Assembly (NCBI GenBank): GCA_017303875.1
Contig: JAFLBP010000005.1
Location: 139,068-203,067 of the forward strand
Length of the DNA: 64,000 nucleotides
Reading direction: 5' to 3'
Source of the DNA: Chitinophagales bacterium
GTDB taxonomy: Bacteria; Bacteroidota; Bacteroidia; Chitinophagales; Saprospiraceae
Each line of letters begins with the position of its first letter. The first letter of the stretch is position 1. This document shows, in pieces, positions 56,973-64,000 of the stretch. The notes under the pieces are model-generated. The model saw only the letters and a list, made by a program, of their open reading frames with translations, ran no database searches and was not told the origin of the DNA. The translations under genes were made by a program, and so were the position numbers.

Positions 56973-57066
56973 CCTGATAGTTCTGCCGACTGGTTATCTG
57001 TTCCCATTTTAAATATTATCAATTTGAAAAAACAGCAACAAAAAACCAGATTGTCTTCCAAAATTG

Positions 57067-57074
57067 TACTTTTG
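57067..57074 (+). promoter_or_regulatory. Candidate -7 element (TACTTTTG) of the molybdenum hydroxylase operon
   Basis: TACTTTTG lies 43 bases before the ATG at 57118. Confidence 0.5.
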
Positions 57075-57117
57075 TTTTCCCGGAAAAGCAACTCAGGATT
57101 GAACCTTACAGCATTTT

Positions 57118-57573
57118 ATGGCACAATTTAAACTAAAAATCAACGGCCAATGGCGTGAAGTGGACGTTGACCCCGCTACCCCACTCCTTTGGGTACTGCG
57201 CGACCACCTGCAAATGGTGGGGACCAAGTTCGGCTGCGGCATGGCACAGTGCGGCGCCTGCACCGTTCACCTCGGCAAAACCGCCACACGCTCCTGCGTA
57301 CTGCCCGTCTCTGCCGTAGGCGACAGCCCCGTTACCACCATCGAAGGGCTTTCCGAAAATGGCGATCACCCCCTGCAAAAAGCCTGGCTCGAAATGGATG
57401 TGCCACAATGTGGCTACTGCCAAGCCGGACAAATTATGTCCGCCGCCGCGCTGCTCAAATCCAATCCGCATCCCAGCGACGAAGAAATCGACGCCGCCAT
57501 GATGGGTAATATTTGCCGTTGCGGCACCTATACCCGCATCAAAAAAGCGATTAAAACCGCTGCCGCCAAGTAA
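57118..57573 (+). CDS. (2Fe-2S) subunit of a molybdenum hydroxylase (IorA-like)
   Basis: 151 residues. Plant-type ferredoxin cluster [12 protein letters not shown] (first [2Fe-2S]) and the second cluster [11 protein letters not shown] with [10 protein letters not shown]. This is the small subunit of xanthine dehydrogenase/isoquinoline 1-oxidoreductase-type enzymes, shuttling electrons from the molybdenum centre. The large subunit is encoded 142 bases downstream after a 105-base repeat. Confidence 0.95.
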   Translation: MAQFKLKINGQWREVDVDPATPLLWVLRDHLQMVGTKFGCGMAQCGACTVHLGKTATRSCVLPVSAVGDSPVTTIEGLSENGDHPLQKAWLEMDVPQCGYCQAGQIMSAAALLKSNPHPSDEEIDAAMMGNICRCGTYTRIKKAIKTAAAK

Positions 57574-57606
57574 TTCATCCAAACTGCATCGCCCACGAAT
57601 CAAGGT

Positions 57607-57711
57607 ATTATAGCCACCACGAAGTGGTTGTGAAAACCATATCGTTGCAATCCTTTGGAAATCAGGATAAAAGAATCCATTAATCTTCAAATCCACCCAA
57701 ATCTTGGTCTA
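57607..57711 (+). repeat. 105-base dispersed repeat, copy 2
   Basis: Equal in length to 32924-33028, with about 16 differences by eye. It starts 33 bases after the stop of the 2Fe-2S gene and ends four bases before the ATG of the large subunit. Confidence 0.85.
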
Positions 57712-57715
57712 AGAT

Positions 57716-59953
57716 ATGACAAAGGTTAAAACTACCTATAACCGACGCACATTCCTCAAAACAACAGCCCTGGCTGGCGGCGGCATGCTGCTCAGCTTCA
57801 GCTGGCTCGCTGCCTGTGCGCCAAGCAAACAACAAGTCGCCCAGCTCCCAAAAAACTGGTTCAACCTGAACGGCTACCTCAAAATAGCCGAAAACGGCCA
57901 GGTCACTATCCAGTCGCCCAACCCCGAAATCGGGCAAAACGTCAAAACCTCCATGCCCATGATCGTCGCCGAGGAATTGGACGTCGACTGGAAACAGGTC
58001 ATCGTGGAACAAGCCCCGCTCAACACGGATATTTTCTCCCGACAAATCGCCGGAGGCAGCCAGTCCATCCGCCAAAGCTGGAAAGCCCTGCGCACCGCCG
58101 GCGCCACCGCCCGCCAGATGCTGCGCGAAGCCGCAGCCGCCAACTGGAAAGTACCTGTAACGGAAATCACAACCGATAAAGGCATTTTATTCCATAAAAA
58201 CAGCGGAAAATCAGCCACTTATGGTGAAATGGCCGCCGCTGCTGCCGCCATTCCGGTGCCTAAAGAAGTGACGCTTAAAGACGTCAAAGACTTTAAAATC
58301 ATCGGTACCTCCCGCAAAAATGTGGATGGCCAAAAAATCGTTACCGGCAAACCACTCTTCGGCCTCGATTACCAGCGCGAAGGCATGCTCATCGCCATGA
58401 TCGTACACCCGCCGGCATTTGGCCTGACCCTCAAATCCATAGACGACAGCGAAGCCCGCAAAATGCCCGGCATCCGCGAGGTATTCAGCATCAATACCTA
58501 TCCCGCTACCATGACCCGCGGCGCCTTTGATGTGGACGCATTCCCTGAAATGGCCGTCATCGTCGGCAACAGCACCTGGGAGGTCATGCAAGCCAAAAAA
58601 GCCCTGAAAGTAAGCTGGGAACCCATCAAACCCTACAGTTTTGAAATGGACGGCTGGCGCGGCAAAACCACCGTCAATGTACCCGCCGGATTGGAAAGCA
58701 GCGAAACCCACAGTGCCAAAATGGCCGAACTGGCCGCTCAACCCGGTAAAGTACTCCGCAAAGACGGCGACCCGGATACCGCTTTTAAAAATGCCGCTAC
58801 GATTATCGAACGGCATTACACCGCGCCGTTTCTGGCCCATAACACCATGGAGCCAATGAATTTTTTCGCGCATGTCACCGACGAAAAAGCAGAACTCGTC
58901 GGCCCCATCCAAACGCCGGAGTTTATGGAAAAAAGTGTGGCCGCCCGTCTCGGATTGCCCCTTGAAAAAGTAGACATCCAGATGACCCGTATGGGCGGCG
59001 GCTTCGGTAGACGCCTCTACGGGCATTTTCTCGTAGAAGCAGCCGTCATTTCGCAAAAAATAAAAGCGCCGGTAAAACTCATTTACACCCGTGAAGACGA
59101 CATGACCGACGGCGTTTATCGCCCGGCTTACCATGTTACCTATCGCGCAGCATTGGATGCCAACAAACAACTCCTTGCCATCCACGTGCGTGGCGGCGGT
59201 GTACCCGATTCACCTGTTCATGCCAACCGCTTTCCGGCAGGCGCCATAGATAACTACTTAGCCGAAGAATGGTCGGTGGCCACCAATATCAGTACCGGCG
59301 CGTTCCGGGCGCCCGGCTCCAATTTCATCGCCTCGGCAGAACAATCTTTCCTCGATGAAGTGGCCGAAGCCATGGGTAAAGACCCGATTGATATGCGCTT
59401 AGAAATGCTGCAACGCGCGCAAAGCAAGCCAGTTGGAGAAAAAAACGACTACGATGCGGCGCGTTATGCCGGCGTATTGAAATTGGTAAAAGAAAAAGCC
59501 GCCTGGGGCAGCGCCAAACCCGGCGTACACCGCGGGGTGTCGGCTTATTTCTGCCACAACTCCTACGTGGCCAATGTGCTTGAACTGCACCTGAAAGACG
59601 GCAAACCCGTCGTCGACAAAGCCTATTGCGCGATCGACTGCGGCATAGTTGTCAACCCGGACGCTGCCGCCAACATGGCCGAAGGCAGCGTGGTAGACGC
59701 CATCGGGCATGCCCTGTACAGCAAACTCACGCTCAAGGAAGGCGTGCCGGAACAGACGAATTTCCACGAATATCGCATGATTCGCCACCACGAAGCGCCC
59801 AAAAACATTGAAGTACATTTTGTGAAGAGCGATGTGGATCCGACCGGACTCGGCGAGCCGATTTATCCGCCGGTATTTGCCGCTTTAGCCAATGCCTTGT
59901 ACAAAGCCACGGGAAAACGCTTCTACAATCAGCCGTTTTTCCCCGAATATTAA
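57716..59953 (+). CDS. Molybdopterin-binding subunit of molybdenum hydroxylase (IorB-like)
   Basis: 745 residues. The N-terminus NRRTFLKTTALAGGGMLLSF is a Tat-type signal (RR-x-F-L-K), so it is exported after cofactor insertion, with a possible lipobox in FSWLAAC. Aldehyde oxidase/xanthine dehydrogenase domains: YTAPFLAHNTMEPMNFFAHV, RMGGGFGRRLYGHFLVEAAV and NISTGAFRAPGSNFIASAEQ with IDCGIVVNPDAAANMAEGSV at the end. The substrate is unknown (isoquinoline, aldehydes or N-heterocycles). It is followed by XdhC and a MocA-like gene, which supply the sulfurated cofactor. Confidence 0.95.
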   Translation: MTKVKTTYNRRTFLKTTALAGGGMLLSFSWLAACAPSKQQVAQLPKNWFNLNGYLKIAENGQVTIQSPNPEIGQNVKTSMPMIVAEELDVDWKQVIVEQAPLNTDIFSRQIAGGSQSIRQSWKALRTAGATARQMLREAAAANWKVPVTEITTDKGILFHKNSGKSATYGEMAAAAAAIPVPKEVTLKDVKDFKIIGTSRKNVDGQKIVTGKPLFGLDYQREGMLIAMIVHPPAFGLTLKSIDDSEARKMPGIREVFSINTYPATMTRGAFDVDAFPEMAVIVGNSTWEVMQAKKALKVSWEPIKPYSFEMDGWRGKTTVNVPAGLESSETHSAKMAELAAQPGKVLRKDGDPDTAFKNAATIIERHYTAPFLAHNTMEPMNFFAHVTDEKAELVGPIQTPEFMEKSVAARLGLPLEKVDIQMTRMGGGFGRRLYGHFLVEAAVISQKIKAPVKLIYTREDDMTDGVYRPAYHVTYRAALDANKQLLAIHVRGGGVPDSPVHANRFPAGAIDNYLAEEWSVATNISTGAFRAPGSNFIASAEQSFLDEVAEAMGKDPIDMRLEMLQRAQSKPVGEKNDYDAARYAGVLKLVKEKAAWGSAKPGVHRGVSAYFCHNSYVANVLELHLKDGKPVVDKAYCAIDCGIVVNPDAAANMAEGSVVDAIGHALYSKLTLKEGVPEQTNFHEYRMIRHHEAPKNIEVHFVKSDVDPTGLGEPIYPPVFAALANALYKATGKRFYNQPFFPEY

Positions 59954-59958
59954 GGATT

Positions 59959-61110
59959 ATGAGCGAAATTGAGTCCATCCTGGAGGTGTACGAAGGACTT
60001 AAAGCACAGGGGCAGGCCTGCGTGCTGGCTACAGTTGTGCACGTGGAAGGCTCCTCTTACCGCCGCGCCGGCGCGCGTATGTTGGTTGCGGAAAACGGCA
60101 TGATGCACGGGGCCATCAGTGGCGGCTGCTTAGAAGGCGATGCCCTGAAAAAAGCCCTGCTCGCCTTGCATCAGCGACAAAACAAACTCGTCACCTACGA
60201 TACCAACGACGAAGATGATGCCGTTGTCGGCGCGCAATTGGGCTGCAACGGTGTTATTCAGGTATTGTTTGAGCCTGTTTTGCCTGGAAATGAAGGGCCG
60301 ATGGCGTTTTTACGAAAAATGGCAGCTCCTGCAACAAGCGCCGTGCTGATTACCCTTTTTAACCTGCAAAAAGACAACATACAGCCCGGCACCAGCATGC
60401 ATATTGATGCCAACCTGAATGTTTCGGGACAAATAGAAAATCCGGATTTATTTGAAGCTGTAAAGGCCGATACCCGGCAGGTTTTTGCACAGCAGCGTTC
60501 TATTTTCGGCGCCTACCAGCTTAATGGAGCCACACAACACGCCTTCCTTGAATACCATAATCCGGCCATTTCATTGGTGTTGATCGGGGCCGGCAACGAC
60601 GCCCAGGTGCTGGCGCGTATGGCCGAACTGATGGGCTGGCGGGTAAATATTGCCGACGGGCGGCCCACCCATGCCAACTCCCAGCGCTTTGGTCCGGCCT
60701 GCCGGATTATTGTTGCCAAACCCGAAAAATTGCTGCAACAATTGCAACCCGACGAACGCAGTGCCGTGGTGCTGATGACCCATAATTTCCCCTACGACCT
60801 CGCAATTTTCAAGGCTTTACTCGATTTTCCGCAGGTACCGTATATCGGCATTTTAGGCCCGAAAAAACGCTATCAGCGGATGCTCGATGCGCTGCACGAC
60901 GAAAGCATCACGCTTACGCCCGCGCAGGCCGCACGCGTACACGCGCCCGTGGGCCTGGATCTTGGTGCTGAAAATGCCGCCGAGATTGCCCTCTCCGTCC
61001 TGTCAGAAATACTGGCCGTATTCAACCGCAGCAGCGGCGGGCATTTGCGCAGTCGCAGCGGGCCGATTCACGATAAATCACACTACGTTTTTCAGGAAAA
61101 ACAGGTTTAA
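59959..61110 (+). CDS. XdhC/CoxI family cofactor maturation protein
   Basis: 383 residues. N-terminal XdhC_CoxI domain (CVLATVVHVEGSSYRRAGAR, HGAISGGCLEGDALKKALLA) and C-terminal Rossmann domain (LVLIGAGNDAQVLARMAELM, VVLMTHNFPYDLAIFKALLD, VPYIGILGPKKRYQRMLDAL). XdhC binds molybdenum cofactor and delivers the sulfurated form to the hydroxylase. It lies five bases after the large subunit gene and five before the cytidylyltransferase gene, so it is in one operon. Confidence 0.95.
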   Translation: MSEIESILEVYEGLKAQGQACVLATVVHVEGSSYRRAGARMLVAENGMMHGAISGGCLEGDALKKALLALHQRQNKLVTYDTNDEDDAVVGAQLGCNGVIQVLFEPVLPGNEGPMAFLRKMAAPATSAVLITLFNLQKDNIQPGTSMHIDANLNVSGQIENPDLFEAVKADTRQVFAQQRSIFGAYQLNGATQHAFLEYHNPAISLVLIGAGNDAQVLARMAELMGWRVNIADGRPTHANSQRFGPACRIIVAKPEKLLQQLQPDERSAVVLMTHNFPYDLAIFKALLDFPQVPYIGILGPKKRYQRMLDALHDESITLTPAQAARVHAPVGLDLGAENAAEIALSVLSEILAVFNRSSGGHLRSRSGPIHDKSHYVFQEKQV

Positions 61111-61115
61111 GGAAA

Positions 61116-61721
61116 ATGGGAAATACCGCAGTAATCGTACTGGCTGCCGGCGCCTCCACCCGCCTGGGGCAGCCCAAACAACTGCTGGATTTTGGTGGAA
61201 AAGCCCTGCTGCAACATATTTTAGAACAATGTAAACCCTTGCATTTTTCAGCCCGTTTTTTAATATTGGGCGCTTATTCAGCTGATATTCAGCAAAATAC
61301 AAACACCTTTGATTTTCAGATTCTTCAAAATGAACACTGGGAAGCAGGTATGGCCTCCAGCCTGCATATAGGCATTCAGGCCGCCATAGCCCATCCTTCA
61401 GCACCGGAACAGGTATTGGTATTACTCGCCGATCAACCGTTTGTCAGTACCGCCCTGCTGCAAGCCCTGCTGGATACCCACCAGAGCGAGCGCCCGCCCA
61501 TCACGGCCAGTCAATATGGCACAACTAAGGGCGTGCCGGCAATTTTTTCCAAAACAGTATTCCCGGAATTGCTGCAACTTCAGGGCGACCGGGGCGCCAA
61601 CCGCCTCATCCGTCAGTATGAAGCACAGGTGGCGATCCTGCCATTTGAGGCCGGCAGCATTGATATGGATACCCGGGAGGATTATCAACAATGGCGCGAC
61701 GCGCTCAACCCAAATCAATGA
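61116..61721 (+). CDS. MocA-like molybdenum cofactor cytidylyltransferase (MobA family)
   Basis: 201 residues. MobA-type NTP transferase opening VIVLAAGASTRLGQPKQLLD, then EHWEAGMASSLHIGIQAAIA and the Asp of VLVLLADQPFVSTALLQALL. The C-terminal part has GVPAIFSKTVFPELLQLQGD and RGANRLIRQ. It attaches CMP (or GMP) to molybdopterin for the hydroxylase; the group in this context is usually MocA. It is the last gene of the operon, with an overlapping small remnant ORF. Confidence 0.93.
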   Translation: MGNTAVIVLAAGASTRLGQPKQLLDFGGKALLQHILEQCKPLHFSARFLILGAYSADIQQNTNTFDFQILQNEHWEAGMASSLHIGIQAAIAHPSAPEQVLVLLADQPFVSTALLQALLDTHQSERPPITASQYGTTKGVPAIFSKTVFPELLQLQGDRGANRLIRQYEAQVAILPFEAGSIDMDTREDYQQWRDALNPNQ

Positions 61722-61804
61722 GGATGCAAGCAGTAAAATTCAAACATATAGAGGCGTTTCTGGAATTTTTACCCGAACAGGAACTGCGCATCACCCTTGA
61801 ATAA
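61718..61804 (+). pseudogene. Truncated DUF1801-like remnant (28 aa)
   Basis: The ATG at 61718 overlaps the MocA stop (ATGA) and reads MRMQAVKFKHIEAFLEFLPE then QELRITLE and stop. The pattern VKFK-IE-FLEFLPE-EL resembles the N-terminus of one group of DUF1801 proteins, ending abruptly after 28 codons. Probably a broken gene; weak evidence. Confidence 0.35.
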
Positions 61805-61934
61805 AACCTATATTTTTGAGGCCATTATGATTGACGAAGCGGGAAAATAACACGGAGGCGCTGCGTCAAAATCGCGCAACACCTCCGCAATGGTTTTCAG
61901 GAATCTGTGTGGGGGATCTATGGGATAAAAAAGA

Positions 61935-62945
61935 CTACTCAGACAAAAGCATGAGCTTACCGGCGTATTCCTTGCCCGCATTATCCGTAATACGCAGGAA
62001 ATACAATCCCGGATTGGAGATTTTTCCGGCCAGCTCAAAAGTGTTGCCGTTGCCGCGCTCCTGAACCAGCATCCGGCCGGCGAGATCGCTGATGCGAATT
62101 TGCCAGCTGCTTTGCAGGCTCAGACCGGAGAACTTCAGTTGTGCGTTCCTGCCCGCAGGATTGGGCATACAACCAAGCTGTTGCACCGTATTTTGCTCAT
62201 TGGTGCCGGTTGAAATAGGCGTGCTGTTGCACACCCCATTCACATCAGTTATGTCCAGGGTAGTAAGTACAAAATTGGCATTGCCTGCCTCATCGCGCGC
62301 CCATACTTCTACCATATGAACACCGAGGTCATCGCAACCCAGATTAAGGACATTTTGCGGGTTACCGGCTGCATTAAGTGGGAATCCAGTGCCGGTGCCT
62401 TCGATGCGGAGGGCATATTCCAGCAAAAAGCCGGGGGTGGTGTTATCCCAGGCAAACTCCACGAGTTGCAGGGCTTCAATTCCAATAATGCCGGAGGCAT
62501 TCACATTGGCGGCCGTATACTCTGAAGCGACTACAGACGGCGGAATAGAATCAATGGGCGATGCCGGGCAGACATTTGCATTGTCGTTGATAATTACCTG
62601 CGTCAGGCAGAAGCTCGAATTGCCTTCGGCGTCTCTGGCCCAGAGTTCAACGTTGTTTTCGCCAAGATGCGCACAGGTAAACGTAATGGAGGCCTGTGCA
62701 TTACCGGCTGCATCAAGCGGAAAACCGCTGCCAGTACCTTCGATACGGACACCGAATTCCAGAAAATTAAAAGCCGTTTCATCGTCTTCAGCATATTGGA
62801 GTACATCGCTTGTCCAGATGAGGGTTTCGCCGCCAGGCATCAGGTTGACTAACATACCATTGATACAAACCACCGTTGGCGGGTTGGAAGCATTGAGCAT
62901 AAAGGCACACAAGAGGCCAAAGAGGGTCAGGGATACGTGTTTCAT
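61935..62945 (-). CDS. Secreted repeat protein with T9SS sorting domain
   Basis: 336 residues from the ATG at 62945 (MKHVSLTLFGLLCAFMLNAS); the frame extends upstream but without a signal. Two homologous segments: FGVRIEGTGSGFPLDAAGNA with HLGENNVELWARDAEGNSSF, and ALRIEGTGTGFPLNAAGNPQ with DLGVHMVEVWARDEAGNANF, each about 90 residues and Ig-like. The C-terminus is a T9SS type A domain (CMPNPAGRNAQLKFSGLSLQ to NPGLYFLRITDNAGKEYAGK). Exported and surface or extracellular; role unknown. Confidence 0.88.
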   Translation of the reverse strand: MKHVSLTLFGLLCAFMLNASNPPTVVCINGMLVNLMPGGETLIWTSDVLQYAEDDETAFNFLEFGVRIEGTGSGFPLDAAGNAQASITFTCAHLGENNVELWARDAEGNSSFCLTQVIINDNANVCPASPIDSIPPSVVASEYTAANVNASGIIGIEALQLVEFAWDNTTPGFLLEYALRIEGTGTGFPLNAAGNPQNVLNLGCDDLGVHMVEVWARDEAGNANFVLTTLDITDVNGVCNSTPISTGTNEQNTVQQLGCMPNPAGRNAQLKFSGLSLQSSWQIRISDLAGRMLVQERGNGNTFELAGKISNPGLYFLRITDNAGKEYAGKLMLLSE

Positions 62946-63171
62946 GTGAGAAAGAAATTTTAATGAATGATTAAATAGTGTGCTGACTAACACGCTGCAA
63001 AAATGTGGCCTTGCAGGGCTGATCTGCAAAATCAAATAAAGAGGTTTATTGAGTAGTTTTTATAGCAAATTAATTCTAATCAACTGTTTTTCAAATAATT
63101 ATGGTATCATAAATTGAGCATCATATACATGTAATCTACACGCCAGCTATATGGATATCAGTATTTAAAAG
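62946..63171. other. AT-rich intergenic region without recognised features
   Basis: 226 bases between two minus-strand genes. I see no reading frame, strong palindrome or promoter match worth reporting. Confidence 0.5.
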
Positions 63172-64000
63172 TTAGTAAGGTTTTTTATACCGACGGTGTA
63201 TCATTACCAATCGATTAAATGCCTGTGTAATGTCGGGACTGATCGAGGCATTGGATGTGAAATCTCGTGGCAATTCGATTACTTCAGGTTTGAAACTATC
63301 TGATTGTACACGTTGCAATACAATAGGGCCAGCAAACGGGTTAGTAGCGCCATTACCCCCCACAGAGGAAAATGTTCCCTCTGTAAGTTCCGCTGATTGA
63401 TTTCGGAAAATATTTACCATCACATATGCGATTATATTAGCCCCGATTTTTGGATATGTGGTAATGCATAACCGACGACGAACCACCGAGCTAATTTCCA
63501 TCAGACAGACCTGTATATTTTCACTCGGCCCGAAAGTAGCCACCTCAAAAGAGGATGTGTAGTCTTCATTAATAATAAATTTTGAGATTACCAGATTACC
63601 TTGGCTATTGAAGTTCAAGACACGATACACACCGATCATTTGTTCAATAAAGTTGACCGGATTGCCTTTGACGCGCAGCGAGGCTAGCAAATCATCGCCC
63701 GGATTTGCCTTCACTCTGATCCGGTTGTGCTTCAAGATAAGATATCGTTTGATAATTTTTGGAGAATCATGGTGCGCTAATGTTGGATTCAAAAGCACCA
63801 TTTCCCCGCCAGCAGGGTAGTTATACGATGAAACTCCAAGGAAAAGACAACATAGCCATCCCTGATTTTCCAGTTTGCCAACATAATTAATGTGTCCTAT
63901 CATTTTGAACTCATCCAGCTCCGACCACCCCTCGCGCCAGCCTTCCAAGTTGATGAAAAGGTAATCGCTTTTTCGTTGCGCTGTTCCCGTGTAGATGGAA
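63172..64000 (-). CDS. Uncharacterised protein, 5' end cut by window edge
   Basis: The frame is open from 63172 through the right edge (reading SIYTGTAQRKSDYLFINLEG at the edge, then WREGWSELDEFKMIGHINYV), so at least 276 residues. No signal can be judged. The middle contains alternating strands and a SVVRRRLCITTYPKIGANII segment, ending SISPDITQAFNRLVMIHRRY. I do not recognise the family. The TTG at 63948 should not be taken as the start. Confidence 0.6.
   Translation of the reverse strand, partial: SIYTGTAQRKSDYLFINLEGWREGWSELDEFKMIGHINYVGKLENQGWLCCLFLGVSSYNYPAGGEMVLLNPTLAHHDSPKIIKRYLILKHNRIRVKANPGDDLLASLRVKGNPVNFIEQMIGVYRVLNFNSQGNLVISKFIINEDYTSSFEVATFGPSENIQVCLMEISSVVRRRLCITTYPKIGANIIAYVMVNIFRNQSAELTEGTFSSVGGNGATNPFAGPIVLQRVQSDSFKPEVIELPRDFTSNASISPDITQAFNRLVMIHRRYKKPY

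Noticed and set aside
58211-59185. 324-residue minus-strand open frame opposite the molybdopterin subunit gene
   Set aside because: The plus-strand gene is an unmistakable aldehyde oxidase-type subunit; the antisense frame is a codon-bias shadow.
1-64000. tRNA or rRNA genes
   Set aside because: No TPsiC-loop, anticodon-arm or conserved 16S/23S segment was recognised by reading both strands; a covariance search would be decisive.

Overview
The window looks like chromosomal DNA of a Bacteroidota bacterium, possibly of a Saprospirales/Chitinophagales-type lineage. This rests on several things: many candidate -7 elements of the Bacteroidota type TAnnTTTG, a few with a TTTG or TTG box 19-21 bases upstream; secreted proteins with a PNP-type type IX secretion (T9SS) sorting tail; Bacteroidota-type families (DUF4293, DUF5723-like, DUF2911, PspC/GIN-domain, BlaR1 with helical repeats); and intergenic palindromes. 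No rRNA or tRNA gene, CRISPR array, integrase or transposase was recognised. The species cannot be fixed from this sequence.

Layout. Bases 1-12483 (minus strand) form one compact operon: an EEP-fold nuclease/phosphatase, a 1725-residue DUF6603-like beta-rich protein, two proteins of 492 and 349 residues, and a protein of at least 1189 residues that runs off the left edge. None has a signal peptide and only the first has a readable function; this is my main candidate for an undescribed system. Bases 12756-23830 hold housekeeping and sensory genes: a TMTC-like TPR membrane protein, a fatty acid hydroxylase with a rhodanese lipoprotein, a LytS/LytTR two-component pair, a prenyltransferase-repeat protein, an O6-alkylguanine repair protein, a WYL regulator with a DinB-like enzyme, and truA, which lacks a normal start codon. 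Bases 23846-36497 are accessory in character: a decayed PIN toxin beside its intact partner, DoxX/AraC/SDR/DHFR-like/ArsR/SRPBCC/DUF1801 genes, a two-gene cassette bounded by a 98-base direct repeat copied from the end of an aldo/keto reductase gene, and an AAA ATPase behind 53-base tandem repeats.

Bases 36507-54780 contain an FAD-linked oxidase, YceI, DUF4293, a DUF1990-YndJ fusion, a lipoprotein/PadR/PspC operon, an isoprenoid-synthase-like gene with an in-frame minisatellite, a DUF5723-like outer-membrane protein, an M16 peptidase (apparent CTG start), a second AAA ATPase under a 51-base palindrome, and a BlaI/BlaR1 module with three perfect operators shared with a small secreted protein. 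Bases 54795-64000 carry a GH10 xylanase with a T9SS tail, a complete molybdenum hydroxylase operon (2Fe-2S subunit, molybdopterin subunit, XdhC, MocA-like cytidylyltransferase), a T9SS-exported repeat protein, and a gene cut by the right edge.

Intergenic DNA is unusually rich in dispersed palindromes: a row of GCGAAGC-NNN-GCTTCGC hairpins, two copies of a 34-base CTTTGCGTG hairpin, two copies of a 105-base element placed just before start codons, and several one-off inverted repeats. All identities and family names are from reading the sequence by eye; nothing was searched against a database.
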